DNA of 64,000 nucleotides from Phyllostachys edulis (taxonomy: Eukaryota; Streptophyta; Magnoliopsida; Poales; Poaceae). Every line of letters begins with the position of its first letter. The first letter of the stretch is position 1. The position numbers were made by a program, and so were the translations under genes. Below, in pieces: positions 35,156 through 46,978 of this stretch. Below the pieces are notes generated by a model. It did no database searches, had not been told where the DNA came from, and worked only from the letters and a program-made list of their open reading frames with translations. The DNA lies in contig CM070566.1 in NCBI GenBank assembly GCA_036346405.1, positions 13,511,533 to 13,575,532 on the forward strand. The letters are read 5' to 3'.

Positions 35156-36600
35156 GTTTTACACTCGGCAGAGGTTGTACAGCTTGACCCACAAGAGATA
35201 ATCATCTTATACTGTCCGCCCACACACTTCCGAGGTGTGCGACTAAGAGATTATCACAAGGCCTTTACAAAGCTCCGTTTTGACTTCGTTTTGCCCACTA
35301 AGATTTCGCCTTTCTGGACCCCCTCTTGCGTCATGTGAATCCATCCATAAACTCGGAGATCACACCACCACGACAGAACCAAACCAAAACATTGTTAATT
35401 ATTCAGCCAGGTCCACTCCATCCTAAACATGTGGCTGTACGGTATGACCCAGATCAATGGCGCACCAAGTTAAGTCCTTAGTGGCTACTCAGGCGAGACT
35501 TTCCGCATCCCAATGTGCTTCCCGCACCCACCTTTGCCACTAACCACTCGCCCGAGCATAAATCATTTTTGTTCAACCCGCCCAAATGACAACCCTTGCC
35601 ATGGCACAATAAATTTTAATAACAGTGGCATTGCACCATAATTGACACAACTGTGACTTCACACCACAGTTGCACGACAGTGGTATCGCACCACAATTCC
35701 ATATATCATTAAGTCAAGATTAATCATTATGAATCATGTGATCAGGAGGCCATCGCATAACTAAACCATGACTAAGCATAATACGCACCCATGTTGGTAT
35801 TACAATAATGTCCAACTAAGATTACCTAACCTATGATGTTGATATAAATCAATATAATTTTATAAACTAGGTACCCATTAACTATTCCCAAAACTATTTT
35901 TATACAACTAGCCATGCATGTTGATATAAATCAATATAATTTTATAAACTAGGTACGACATGATCAAAGGTCTACGACTTGCCTTCATTGAATAGTTGAG
36001 ATACTTCGGTCGAGGTCGTTGGGTCCAAGAACTCTTCAAAAATGCCAGAATATATACGTGCGAAATTAGCCAAATAAATAAAATGATTCCGAATAAAATC
36101 CAAAAATTACCAAACTAGAACCAAAAGAAATATACTAAATTCAGATGAATTTAGATATTTGAATCACTCGAGTCAGAGCTCGAATGAAGGAGAACGAGCC
36201 CTCAGAAGGAGGATTGACTACAGGTGGCCGGAAGCAAGTTCGACTACCTGGTCAGAAGGAGGTTCAACTACAGGTTGTCGGAAGGAGGTTACTGGCGGCG
36301 GTGAAAAGAGCGGCGATGAGAACACCAGTAGAGAGAGGGGGTGCGAGGTGAACTCAAGGCTCACGGTGGCGACAGCGAGGCGGTCGACGATGGCGCGGGC
36401 GCTCCGATGGACTCTTCGGCGAGAGAGGTCAACAACGCTGGGCGCCCGGTGAACTCTTCAGTGGCGAGGAGGTCAATGACAGCGCAGGCGCTCCAGGGAA
36501 CTCTTTTGCAAAACTTGAAGCACGGCAAAACGAGGGCAAGAGAGAGAGAGAGAGGGAGAGTTGAGGGACAACAAGAGGAGGCAAAGAGCTCCTTGGTGCT

Positions 36601-36610
36601 CCATTTATAG
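36601..36610 (-). promoter_or_regulatory. TATA box in element C LTR
   Basis: Minus strand CTATAAATGG, placed as the TATA box of the solo LTR at 5413. Confidence 0.5.
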
Positions 36611-37167
36611 AGGAAGGAGGGGGACCAGGTGATAAGATGGAGTGGCGGGATTCGTGGCAGCGCGGCGGGGATGACGACACTTAATGCGCATGGCGCATCG
36701 GAGACAACGACATTTAATGCGCATGTCGCTAAGGAAAAAGAGGGGCGGAATTCATGCCGGAGGCGATGGCTTTTGCGGCGGGAGGAAGAAAAGGTGAGCA
36801 AGGCGGCTGATAGGCGGGGCTGGTCGAAACCGAAAGGTGGTTGATACCGAGAGGTGGTCGACACCGAGAGGGTGGCCGACAATAAGAGGGTGGTCGACAC
36901 CGAGTGGGTGGAGCGGGTCGGTGCGTAGGGAAAAGTAACGGGCTGACGGGAATTTGGAACAACCAGAGAAAGGGGATTTTAAATACCAAATAACTCCAAT
37001 AAACTCAAAGTAAACCAAATTTTGAATTGGTTGAAGTTTGATTAATTCATATTAAATTGCTTTTAGTTTGAAAAATATCCAAGTTAAGCTTTAGCAATTC
37101 AACAAAACCAAATGGTTATTTTTATTTTGAAAATTTCAAAAAGCCCTTGAAAATTTGGGATGTTACA

Positions 37168-37279
37168 AACCTACCCCACTTAAATGAAATCTTGACCTCG
37201 AGATTCGGGTTGACTAGAGAATAGGTTCGGAAACTCAGCCTTCAGGTCCTCTTCACGCTCCCAAGTGGCTTCCTCTACT
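37168..37279 (-). pseudogene. pol: 3' end of pol plus polypurine tract, element C remnant
   Basis: The minus strand reads EEATWEREEDLKAEFPNLF and then SRGQDFI before a stop, the usual chromodomain end of these gypsy polyproteins. AAGTGGGGTAGGTT, the polypurine tract, follows next to the LTR. Coding similarity stops at about 37279, so nearly all of the element has been lost to the right. Confidence 0.8.
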
Positions 37280-37463
37280 CTCGAGAGATATCAATTCAGC
37301 TATGTGTTTCTATCTTGTTGCTATCAATTCAGCTCACTATGTATATATTCGACGCTTTGTACGTATATATACAGAGAGCAGATATATATATATAGGTTTG
37401 CAACATCCTGGCCTGACTTGCACCCCACGCATGCATAGTTCACTCCATCTTCAAGGATGGAAC
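37280..37463. other. Short AT-rich spacer
   Basis: TATCAATTCAGCT occurs twice (near 37288 and 37323) and there is a TATATA run. No gene seen. Confidence 0.5.
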
Positions 37464-37740
37464 TAGGGGTGCAAGCGGAGCGGATAGTTCCTGACTGTTC
37501 GTCCATCTGAATAAATTCGGAGCGTAAAATTGGATATCCAAGGGTGTTTTTCGGATTTCGGATTCAGAGCCAGATAGTTTTTGCCGGATACGAAAACTAA
37601 GTTGGGAAGGAGGTATCCGTCGGATTCAGAGCTATCCAAAAAATTAGTTGAAGCTATCCGGTAAATTATCCAGTAACATTACAATACAAAATTCCACAAT
37701 CCTCTGTATCAGTCAGCACTCAACAGTCTCCTCCCTCCCT

Positions 37741-37877
37741 CGCCGCCGCCTCCCTCCTCCCTCATCATCTCTGCCGCCGCTTCCCTCCTCCCTCACCATC
37801 GCTGCAACCTCCCTCCTCCCTCATCACCTCCGCCGCCACTTCCCTCCTCCCTCACCATCGTTGCAACCTCCCTCCTC
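37741..37877 (+). repeat. CCTCCCTC/GCCGCC degenerate tandem repeat
   Basis: Units of about 30 bp, such as GCCGCCGCTTCCCTCCTCCC, repeat four to five times. The open frame across it is Pro/Ser-rich low complexity and I do not call it a gene. Confidence 0.7.
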
Positions 37878-38522
37878 ATTTCCGCCTCCCCCCACGCGCT
37901 CTCCCTCGCTACCGTACCGCGCCCTCGTGACCTCCCTCCTCGGCCCTCATTGCAGCCAACTCAGTAGAGTTTTGCCCATGGTCTCCCCTTCCAGTAAGTT
38001 CTTCAAGCTTTAATATTGTTCTCTCCGAACATTTGGTAAATACTCTAACCATAGCTTCTATGAGAAGGCATGAAACCAGTGTTATAACTACTGAGAACAC
38101 ATAGATTGGACAAGGAACACCATCGGCCAAAACATTATGTGAAATGCAAGCAGAAAGTTCACATTAGTTGTGAAATAGTTTGATTATATCAATCAATTGC
38201 CTCATAAAAAGATAATTACTACTAATTATTGTATTTAAAGTTATTCTAAAAAATCATGCTAGTTGATTCATGGTCCAAAGAAGCCTTAGGACCAATTTGC
38301 ATGCACAGAGCTACCATCACTAAGAATATAACCTCAAAAAACAAAAAATCCAGGCTTGAAAATTAACGAGAAAATGAATTCACACCACTAGCGCACAGGA
38401 ACATGTGGTACTACACATGAAGCAAACAAGTACACAAACTATGATTCAATATCCAACCTTTCTAACCTTTTCTCATTTGCTTCCATGTATCCAGGTATCG
38501 GAGGTATGAGTTGTGACTTGCT

Positions 38523-38650
38523 ACTTGCTAGTTAATAGTTACTACTTGCTTAACTAGCTCCTATCATGTACTTGCTAGTTACTACTTGCTTAACTAGCTC
38601 CTGTCATGTACTTGCTAGTTACTACTTGTTTAACTAGCCCTGTTATCATG
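38523..38650. repeat. Minisatellite, about 40-bp unit, three copies
   Basis: ACTTGCTAGTTACTACTTGC followed by TTAACTAGCTCCT, repeated with minor variation inside the hAT element. Confidence 0.75.
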
Positions 38651-38943
38651 TGATGTATTTAAATTTGCTTGTTAAACTACTAATGTAGTTGCATTTTGGA
38701 CATGTAGTATGGTTGATTGATCTCTATTTGTGCGACATGTATGGTTTGTGTTTTTGCACAATATCTGAATAAATATTCATAACACAATCCATATTCGGTT
38801 TGGTATGTATTCGCTCTGTATTAATGACTGAGATATCCGTATTCGTATTCATATCCGACTCTGATTGTGAGAAAAAAAATGGAAAATGATACAGAATGAG
38901 CGATATCCGTCCGTATCCACTCTGATGGCATCCCAGATGGAAC

Positions 38944-39350
38944 GAGTGATTCGCATGTCGATCGGTTGACGATTCCTTTGTAAGCAACAGCTAGTTATGA
39001 GTATTATACGAAAGGATAGGTTCAGTCTCTTAATTACTAGATGTATGTGTCATGTACTAGAGTCCCTTACCTGTGGGACCCCCAAGTCAGTAGGGTTGAG
39101 TCTTCAATCTGTGGCTTTGTTGTAAGGGCAGACATGTGAACCCAAAGTGTCATGCACTAGAGTGGTGGGGATGGTGTGGTTGCATAAGCCACAAGCTGTA
39201 GGGACGAGGGAACCAAACTGAATGAAATTGGCATGTTCCCAGTCGATTCTCTCTGCTTCTTCGCAAATCCACTTCCCTATCTACCAAATTATTACTACCT
39301 TGGGACTTTTGGCATAGGACACCGTCTGGGTTACACCGAGGGCGGTTAGA
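38944..39350. other. No feature recognised
   Basis: Sequence between the hAT element and the LINE. CATGTACTAGAGT and CATGCACTAGAGT occur once each. It could include the LINE 5' leader; nothing coding seen. Confidence 0.4.
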
Positions 39351-39356
39351 AAGGAG

Positions 39357-40160
39357 GTGGAGAATGTTGTACAAGGGGCTGTTGTCCGAGAGGAGGACGC
39401 ATTCATCCTAAATGACCAGAAGCAAAATTCGGCCGCCGCCATCATTTTTTGTCCCACGGCTCAGACAGCTGGTTCCTTTGATGATGGGGTGGAGTCAGGA
39501 GAATGCTTTGAAGTGCTAGCACCTTCGGTAGTTCAGGGAGACTCGGTTGGTGTTTTGGACAGACCCGGGAGGATAGCTTCGGCTGATGTGTTGATGGGTG
39601 ACTCGGTTGGTGTTTTGGACAGAACCTGGAGGGCAGCTTCGGCTGATGTGTTGATGGGTGCCGGTGGTGTTGTTCCACCGTCGGAAGTGGAGGCAGTGAA
39701 TTCTACCACAAACGCTCATTTCCTTGCCGAAATAGATATTGCTGCTGAGGGCTCCACTGCAGCAGAGATTGGGAAGCTCCCAGTGGTTAACCGAGATGTG
39801 GCTGAGGAATCTGGCTTTGGCAAGGCCGCTGTAGTGCACAGCAAGGCAGCCATGCGTTGCTCAAAATCAGGTGGGGATCTTTAGCTGGAGCAGATTCACA
39901 GGATGGATCCGGTGGAGATTCGACAGAGTAAGCGCCTCAAGAAGCAGCAGTCTGGTGATGAAGACTTGATCCAAAAGGCTACGCGGCGTGCGAAAGTTTG
40001 TAATCTCGAACTTGATCCCAGTAAGTCTGGTAATAAATTTTCTTTTTTGTCTTTTTCTGATGAGCAAGTTATTGATAAAGTTGCTAGCATTGGAATTTCC
40101 TTAGGACATGATAGTACCAAGATTGCTAGTACTATTAAAAGTATTAAGAATCTTGAATGA
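39357..40160 (+). pseudogene. LINE first-ORF region
   Basis: Two open stretches, 39357-39884 (175 codons, stop at 39882) and 39903-40160 (85 codons), are in the same frame. The first is acidic and Ala/Val/Gly rich and contains two tandem copies of a 20-residue unit starting GDSVGVLDR (39538-39657). The second has a basic QSKRLKKQQ patch and then FSDEQVIDKVASIGISLG, a segment I associate with plant LINE proteins just ahead of the endonuclease. No zinc knuckle is visible. The role would be RNA binding in the LINE particle, by family analogy. Confidence 0.6.
39538..39657 (+). repeat. 60-bp tandem duplication in the LINE ORF
   Basis: Two in-frame 60-bp copies starting GGTGTTTTGGACAGA-like differ at a few bases, so the reading frame is kept. 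Confidence 0.85.
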
Positions 40161-40380
40161 GGCAGACTATCAAAAAAAGGAATTGTAAATGTTGTGGAGT
40201 TAGAGGATGAGAATTATAATTATAGTGATATCTCAGCCCTTAATCATTTTTGTAGTGATCTAGATGCTGATTTGTTAGAGGATGACCACTCTCATTTTAC
40301 TTTGGTAACAAATAAAAAGAGGTCATCCACTCTCTAAGAAGAAAAGAAATAGTTCTCATTATAGGCCAATCACATTAAAA

Positions 40381-42608
40381 TGAAAATGAAAGGTCTTTTT
40401 TGGAATAGCAGAGGTCTAGGAGACTTGGCTAAGCATTGTTACATTTGTGAAGTGGTTAAGGAGTAACATTTATATTTTGTAGCCATTCTTGAAACTGGTA
40501 AAAAAATTTTCACAATCTAGTCTTAATCATCTTTGTGGTGGACGGAATTTTTTGTGGCATTTTTCTATGTCCCAAGGAAGGTCGAGGGGTATCCTGTTAG
40601 GGGTGGATTCTAGAGTTTTCGATATTAGTTCTATTGATGCTGGTGATTTCTATGTGAAGTTTCATTTAAAAAATAGAGATGATGATTTCCAATAGGCTCT
40701 TGTTGCTGTTTACGGTGCAACTCAACCTCAATTCAAGGAAAAGTTCCTTAATAAACTTGTTCATGCCTGTAGGAAAGAACCACTTCCCATTTTAATTGGA
40801 GGTGATTTTAATATTATTAGGCATTCGGGAGAAAAAAATAATGATAATTTTGAGTATAGATGGCCATTCCTGTTTAACGCTGTGATTAATAATTTAGATT
40901 TAAGAGAGATTGAATTATGTGGTAGACAGTATACTTGGGCAAACTCATTAGCTAATCCAACATTTGAAAAGTTGGATAGAGTTTTAATGAGTACAGACTG
41001 GGAGAACAAATTTCCTCTGGTCACAGTTAATGCTCTTCCAAGATCTTTAGCCGATCATACGCCGTTACTTTTAAATACGAGAGAGACTTCTCATCGAGGA
41101 AATCAACCTTTATTTAAATTTGAATTAGGCTGGTTGTGTCAGGAGGGGTTTAGGGAGATGGTGGATGAGGTGTGGAAAAAGAAAACTAGAGGTCGTTCTG
41201 CTTTACAGATTTGGCAATGTAAGATTAGATCTCTTAGACAATACCTTCATGGTTGGGCTAAAAATACCAGTGGGGCCTATAAAAAGAAAAAGATAGAACT
41301 CAACTTGATAATTGATGAGCTAGAAAAGAAGCTGATATTTTGTGTTTGTCTGATGAAGACCTTAATCTTAAAAAATTTGCTCATGCGAAATGGGCACAAC
41401 TTTTAAGAGAAGAAGAAATTAAGTGATACCAAAGGTCCAAAGCGAAATTTCTTTTGGAAGGTGATAGAAATACTCGTTTTTACCACTTGATTGCGAATGG
41501 TAAGCATAGAAGACAAATGATCTTTCAGCTGGAACAAGAGGAGGGGATAATTCAGGGTGATGTACAATTAAAACGGTATATCACCAATTACTATAAAGGT
41601 TTGTTTGAACCATCTGAGGATAATCATTTATCCATGGTTGATGATTTTAGGAATGATATACCTCAAGTGTCGGATGCTGAAAACTGTTTTCTTATAGAGC
41701 CGTTCACGAAAAAGGAGGTGAAAGATGCAATCTTTCAAATGGAACATAACAAAGCACCTAGGCCAAATGGATTCCCAGCTGAGTTCTATCAGGTGTTTTG
41801 GGAAGTCATTAAAGATGACTTGATGGCCATGTTTCATGATTTGCATAATTGTTCATTGCCTCTTTTTAGCTTAAATTTTGGGATCATTATACTGCTTCCC
41901 AAAAAAACGAATGCTAAGCAAATACAACAGTTTAGGCCTATTTGTTTGTTAAATGTTAGTTTTAAAGTGTTTACTAAAGTGGCTACTAATAGGATTATTG
42001 ATGTAGCTCAGAAAGTTGTTCAGCCATCCCAGTCGGCATTCATGCCGGGGAGATTTATTCTTGATAGAGTTGTTATCCTTCATAAAACCATTCATGAGCT
42101 TCATAAACATAAATTGGATGGAATAGTGTTCAAAGTTGATTTTGAGAAAGCTTATGACAAAGTAAAATGGCCGTTTTTGCTTCACACCTTGAGGATGAAA
42201 GGCTTTTCTCCTAAATGGTGTTCCTAGGTGGAAAGTTTTGTCAAGAGAGGGAGTGTTGGTATAAAAAGTTAACGATGATCTTGGATCCTTTTTTCAAACT
42301 CAGAAAGGTCTTAGACAAGGCGATCCTATGTCCCCAATTCTTTTTAATATTGTTGTGGACATGCTTGTCATCTTTATTTCAAGAGCTAAAGAAGAAGGTC
42401 TTTTATCAGGATTAGTTCCTCATTTGATTGATGATGGGTTGTCAATTTTACAGTATGATGATGACACTATCATCTTCTTGAATAATGATTTATAACAAGC
42501 AAAAAATCTCAAACTTATCTTATGTGTTTTTGAACAATTATCAGGTTTAAAGATTAATTTCCACAAGAGTGAGATTTTTTATTTTGGTAATGCCAAAGAA
42601 GTCCTAAA
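40381..42608 (+). pseudogene. LINE second ORF: endonuclease and reverse transcriptase
   Basis: Endonuclease at about 40384-41080: MKGLFWNSRGLG, LIGGDFNIIR, YTWAN, LDRVLMSTDW and ADHTPLLL, where the usual SDH reads ADH. RT starts after FLLEGDRNTRFYH (41450) with NKAPRPNGFPAEFY (K-A-P-G-P-D-G in active elements), FRPICLLN, QSAFMPGRFI and VDFEKAYDKV, so the first catalytic Asp is kept. At about 42450-42470 the YADD box reads YDDD. Stops at 40465, 40693, 41404 and 42225, plus shifts after 42230, destroy the frame. The last readable residues are FGNAKEVLK near 42608. Confidence 0.85.
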
Positions 42609-42764
42609 GTAATAAGACACCAGTCACCTTATCTCAACAAGTACAAGTCAGAGATACGTACCACCGCATAAAATCTGTTTTACTCCCGATGATCCCTCTT
42701 CAACCCATGAAACTCAACCCATGATTTTACAGCCTGGTGTGCAGTAATAATGTCTAGCTTACTA
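42609..42764 (-). other. Possible 3' untranslated region of the NB-LRR gene
   Basis: Non-coding sequence downstream of the stop codon at 42765-42767. No clear poly(A) signal chosen. Confidence 0.35.
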
Positions 42765-45153
42765 CTACTCCCAAATATCCTGCAAAACAGATAGAGTCAA
42801 TACTTTCGGTAGTTAGAATTGTAGTTCACATTCCATTCCAAAAAAAAAAAAATCTAGTTACCATGAATGAGAGCTATCACATACATGGGCACATACCTTT
42901 GTTTGGATGTGAACGAGCGTCTTCTTGTTCTCGTTTGTTTCACACCACCGCTTTAATTCAGGGCAGCCACTAATTTGTAGTTCTTCGAGGTTGGTGAGTT
43001 GCCGTATGCTCTCCGGCAAAGACTTTATGCCCTCGCATTCGTGGATTTCAAGTTTCTTGAGGGAGGTGAGTTCTCCAAACCAATGCGGTTGTGACGTCAT
43101 TCTTTTGCAATAGAACAGACGTAGTTGTTGTAGCGAAGTGAGTTGCCTGATGATCTCTTGCAATTCCTTTAGCTCCGAGTAGTCTCGTATCTCCAGCTGC
43201 TGAAGAGATGTGATCTCACCCAACCATTTCGGCAGCTCTGCCTCGCCATTGTTTCCTAATGTCAATGATTTGAGGGAGGAGAGGTCTCGGATGATCTCTG
43301 GAGAGCTGGTCAGATCACTGCAACGGGAGATAGTTAATCCATGGACGGCAGGGAGGTGGTGAAGCAACCTCCACTGACGCAGAGGCACCTCGCAGGATAC
43401 GACCTCCAGTAGTTTTACTAGAGCAGAGGAAGAGGAAGCACCGGTGTGTGACACATCCTCTGCCCATGATGATATTACTTCATCACTATCCGATACAGTT
43501 GCTCTAGGAGGACAAGGTTTCAACCTCAACTTGGGGCACGAACTTATTCCCAGGCGCTCGAGGTTGGGGAACATGAATTCGCTCACACCATCCTCGCCAT
43601 AGGAGTATGTCGTGTTCCACTCTTTCAAGCTTTTCATACTTCTTAACTCAAAACTCTTCAGTCGAGGAAATGCTCTCGCGCCGCCGCAGAAGCGCTCGTC
43701 AATTTTCGTAACGCTGTCCATAGACCTGAGAACCAGCTCTCGTAGGTTTGGTAATTGGCCGAGCGGTGGTAGGCTGCAGCACCTGGGAAAATCATGCATA
43801 ACAATTGATTCAATATTAGGGAGATAATGAGTAATACCCATTAGCCAGGCCGGAAAGCTGACACTATTATAACGTCTTATCTCAAACCGTTCTAAAGTGC
43901 TTGGTGGCACTAGCTCTCCCAACACTTCCATGTCCTCCACAAACCTCTCAGCGACTCTAGTCCACCTGAATTTCAGTTCTTTAATTCTTTGTTTTTCCAT
44001 CAATTTTATACTCTGTGCCTCTTGTGCGGACTTCACCTTTTCAAGTCTACTTATCGTCAGCTCATCAGGATTTGCATGCTGAAGCAGGTTAAGATTGCTT
44101 CTAGATTGACCGTCACCAGCATGCACCACAAAGTGTGGCAGCAAGGCAAAAGGGTTGGATCTGGAATGCATGGACCCATTCAGTTTAAAGCAGCCCTTCA
44201 CAATTAGAGCCTTCAGACTATCCATTTTAGCCAGACTTTCTGGAAGCCTCGCAAGTCGTCCGCAACGCGAGAGGTCGAGTGTACGTAGCTTCTTGAGCTT
44301 GCCAACACTTTCAGGTATACTGACAAGATGCTCACTATTAGACAAGTCTAGATGCTCTAGATTGGAAAGGGTACTGATACGGTCAATGAAACTGTCAGTT
44401 TCTTTTGCTGATGAGTTGCCAAAAATAAAATCCATGCACTCCGATAGATATAGGTACTGGAGTTTGGTTAGACTGACGATGACTTCTGGCAGCCCTCTGA
44501 GGTGCAGCCCAACTCCACAATGGCTCAAATTCAAATATTGGAGTTTGGTAAGGACACCCAAAGCTTCCGGTATACCTTCTTCAACGTGACGGCAGTATGA
44601 TAAATCCAGATGAACCAAATCTTTGAGCTCCACAAATGATTTTGGGAGTTTTTTTATTCTCCTACAATATGATAAATCAAGATAGATCAGACCTTCCATT
44701 CCACCAATAGACTCTGGTAGTGTTGAGATTTCAGATCCACGAAGGTTCAGGTAATTTAATTTTGAGAGCTTGGTGATACACTCGGGAAATGATCGATGAT
44801 GGATCCGTGGAGCATTCAGATACCTCAACTGCTTCAATCGAGCAATAGAACGTGGCAACTTCCGTATTTTGCATTCACTTAAATCCAAGACACGCAGGTG
44901 CTTAGCTGATGAAAATGCAGCATCACGAAGCTCAATTTCACCACAGTGCATAAAACACAGATAAGTTCAATGGCTTGCTGCAATCTGCAAGCAATGCATA
45001 GCGGTAGCAGTTTCCCCCAATATTGCCCTTTTTGCTAGCATCCAGAACTTCATCGGCCATGACCGACCTTGCGAGGTCATGCACCAGGTCATGCATGGTG
45101 AACAATGTAACAGCTCCTTCTTTGTTTTTAGAGTACAATGTAACAGCTTCAGT
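42765..45153 (-). pseudogene. NB-LRR resistance gene, C-terminal part (MHD plus LRR)
   Basis: Minus strand. A splice acceptor TTTTGCTGCAG before 45153 opens an exon reading LFTMHDLVHDLARSVMADE, the MHD motif at the end of an NB-ARC domain, then DASKKGNIGG. Near 44950 a small deletion shifts the frame. The next frame gives about 680 codons of leucine-rich repeats (LRVLDLSECKIRKLP, LNYLNLRGSEISTLPESIG, several LxxLxxLxL units), continuing through a variable central part to SLPESIRQLTNLEEL. A donor AAAG|GTATGT at 42897 and an acceptor TTTTGCAG before 42779 predict a short last exon ending DIWE and stop at 42765-42767. The protein would sense pathogen effectors in the cytosol, by family. CC and most of NB-ARC are missing here, so it is a pseudogene or a displaced half. 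Confidence 0.85.
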
Positions 45154-45239
45154 CTGCAGCAAAAGCACCTAGTAGTCAGCTTTCTGAATTCTAATCGTTT
45201 TATAATGCAAACTGATGGCATGTTTTAACTTTTGAGGAA

Positions 45240-46249
45240 AAAAAGAATAAATGCTACACATTGTAAGAAGAAAGAGCAAACATCTGGCCCTCAATCCACT
45301 GGGCCCTAACTACAATTCTTATTGGAATTACAAAAACCATGAGAGTTTTATGCAAAAGCGGTGTTCTGCCATGCTCCTGCTTGCGCAGGTCTCTTCCAAG
45401 CCCAGAGTTAATTTTAAATTTCGTAACCATTGGATATTATATCTTTTCCATTGAAATAATTTTGTCACACTATTGTGTAGTACTTGTGAGCAAGCTTTTT
45501 AGGATCGCAATCCCATGAACTTTGGTAGGATTGGGATTATAAGATCGAATCTAGGATCTTGGTATGATCGAGCCTTAAATGTAACTCTAAAAATAGCCTG
45601 TGGACCACTATTTTGTATGGTACCACATAATTTTGATCGTATGTACGATCAAGACTGCAATGGTTTGATGGGATCACATCCTACAATATGGAGATCCTAG
45701 CAACCTTGGTTTTGAGGGTGCCAGCTAGTTTTTTTTTTAACTCTATTTTATTTCATACTAGATCTTACTGACATATTATAATATAATTTTCCCTTAAATA
45801 TGTGATAATATGTAAAGAGGCACAACAATGCACTAGCAAGCTCAAAAAAGAAAAAAAATAGTGAAAACTACACCCAAGTTCCTTAATCTTGCTGATCCGA
45901 AGTGTCACATAGATCTCCAAATTTTAAAATTTACAGGGTAGGTAAAAGCATGTCAGTTAGGCCACTTGGGTTTCTAAGAGACAAAGAATGTTGCTTTGGC
46001 AAGGATGATGTGGATTATGAAACACCCTAGAGACAAAAATCTAATGAAGGCCAACACCCACTCGGAATATAGCTACACATGTAGCAACTTTCATGTACTT
46101 CCATCCTCGCTTCACACAAAATAGTTAACTCGGAGTAATAACGTTTGGGCCACCGGGCATTAAATGATAATTTATAATCAATCTACGAAATCGCTATTTT
46201 AAGGGTGCCCTGGACTTCCCCATAAGCTATTGCATAATAATAAATAAAG
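45240..46249. other. AT-rich sequence, no clear gene
   Basis: Possible intron or flank of the NB-LRR gene. 45499-45710 has loosely inverted TAGGATC-containing ends and internal GATC-rich inverted repeats and might be an old MITE, but I could not define its ends or a target duplication. Confidence 0.35.
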
Positions 46250-46482
46250 TGTAAATATACCTTATGACTTTTGTGTTTCAGAATAGCCGACCAGACCAAA
46301 TACCTTTAAGAAATCAGAAGCAGAATTGAAATACAACACGTGGAACCCTCATGATATACCCACACGCAATCGACTAGGCCCACGATCTAATTCTTGACCT
46401 TCTTGATCTCCAGTCTTGACGAATGCTCATAAGTGTCCACGTAGCTTTCTTCTCTTACACTTACTAAATAATGATATTGAGC

Positions 46483-46496
46483 GAGTACAAGTACAC
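46483..46496 (-). promoter_or_regulatory. Conserved LTR hairpin, element D (one arm decayed)
   Basis: GAGTAC-AA-GTACAC: one base of the second arm is changed from GTACTC. Confidence 0.35.
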
Positions 46497-46897
46497 AACC
46501 GCACTTTCATGAGCCAACACACATAATGCACTTATATAATATGCAAGGCGATCAAAAGAATATCTTGTAGTTCTTCTGTTTGCGTAAAGCCACTTATTGA
46601 AATAGATTATGTAGTAGCAAATCCTGAGACCTAGTATTTTTAACTAACACATGTTTTAACCAAGTTGAGTTTTGTTGTAAAATACTTGTGGAGGCTCCAA
46701 CCTCCTATATCACAGAGTGGCTCCATTCACCCAATGTTCATGTTCTTTCTCGGGTCATATCCCGTACTTCTCGCTGGTTCCCAACCATGCCATCTCAAAT
46801 CTCTAGGCTTCAACCCATATCAAATCTCTGGGTTCCAACCCATCTTTTTATTCCCTCCCACAAATTGTTTTATAAAAATGAAAACTACTACCAGCCC

Positions 46898-46924
46898 ATG
46901 ATCGTGGGCATGGCTATCTAGATA
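46898..46924 (-). promoter_or_regulatory. Conserved LTR palindrome block, element D variant
   Basis: Here the palindrome is TATCTAGATA (46915-46924). It differs from TATTCGAATA yet is still a perfect dyad, and the flanks (GGGCATGGC and ACTCTGCAGAG) align with element C. Confidence 0.45.
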
Positions 46925-46978
46925 GTTTTTACACTCTGCAGAGTTCGCGCACTTTACCCACAAGAGATAATCAACTTA

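Larger units (their letters stand above)
34452..37167 (-). repeat. 3' LTR of gypsy element C (2716 bp)
   Basis: In plus orientation it runs from TGTCGGGACCC to GGGATGTTACA, and the minus-strand ends are TGTAACATCCC..GGGTCCCGACA. It is followed on the right by a polypurine tract and a pol stub, so this is a 3' LTR and not a solo LTR. It is related to the solo LTR at 4764-7727. The GC-rich half (36150-36950) holds overlapping low-complexity ORFs that I do not treat as genes. Confidence 0.87.
37464..38935. mobile_element. Non-autonomous hAT element (1472 bp)
   Basis: An exact 8-bp target duplication GATGGAAC flanks it (37456-37463 and 38936-38943). The ends are TAGGGGTGCAAGCGG and, read inward from the right, TGGGATGCCATCA, matching the TAGGGATG-like hAT terminus. 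Both subterminal regions are rich in GGATATCC/ATCCGTAT-type motifs, as hAT subterminal transposase sites often are. There is no transposase gene. The interior holds a CCTCCCTC/CCGCC repeat (37741-37877) and a minisatellite (38523-38650). Confidence 0.8.
39357..42608 (+). mobile_element. L1-type LINE, 3'-truncated
   Basis: Contains a first-ORF region, an apurinic endonuclease domain and a reverse transcriptase domain in the usual LINE order. It ends abruptly at about 42608 inside the RT/thumb region, with no RNase H-like or zinc-finger C-terminus and no poly(A) tail. LINEs normally lose their 5' ends, so loss of the 3' end implies a later deletion or rearrangement next to the NB-LRR gene. Stops and shifts are frequent. 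Confidence 0.88.

Noticed and set aside
36159..36989. Several ORFs on both strands (up to 179 codons)
   Set aside because: Lies within the element C LTR, GC-rich simple composition, no domain; treated as chance frames.
37648..38013. 121-codon ORF with Pro/Ser repeats
   Set aside because: Translation of a CCTCCCTC tandem repeat inside a hAT element.
45499..45710. MITE with TAGGATC ends
   Set aside because: The inverted ends are weak and no target duplication could be defined.
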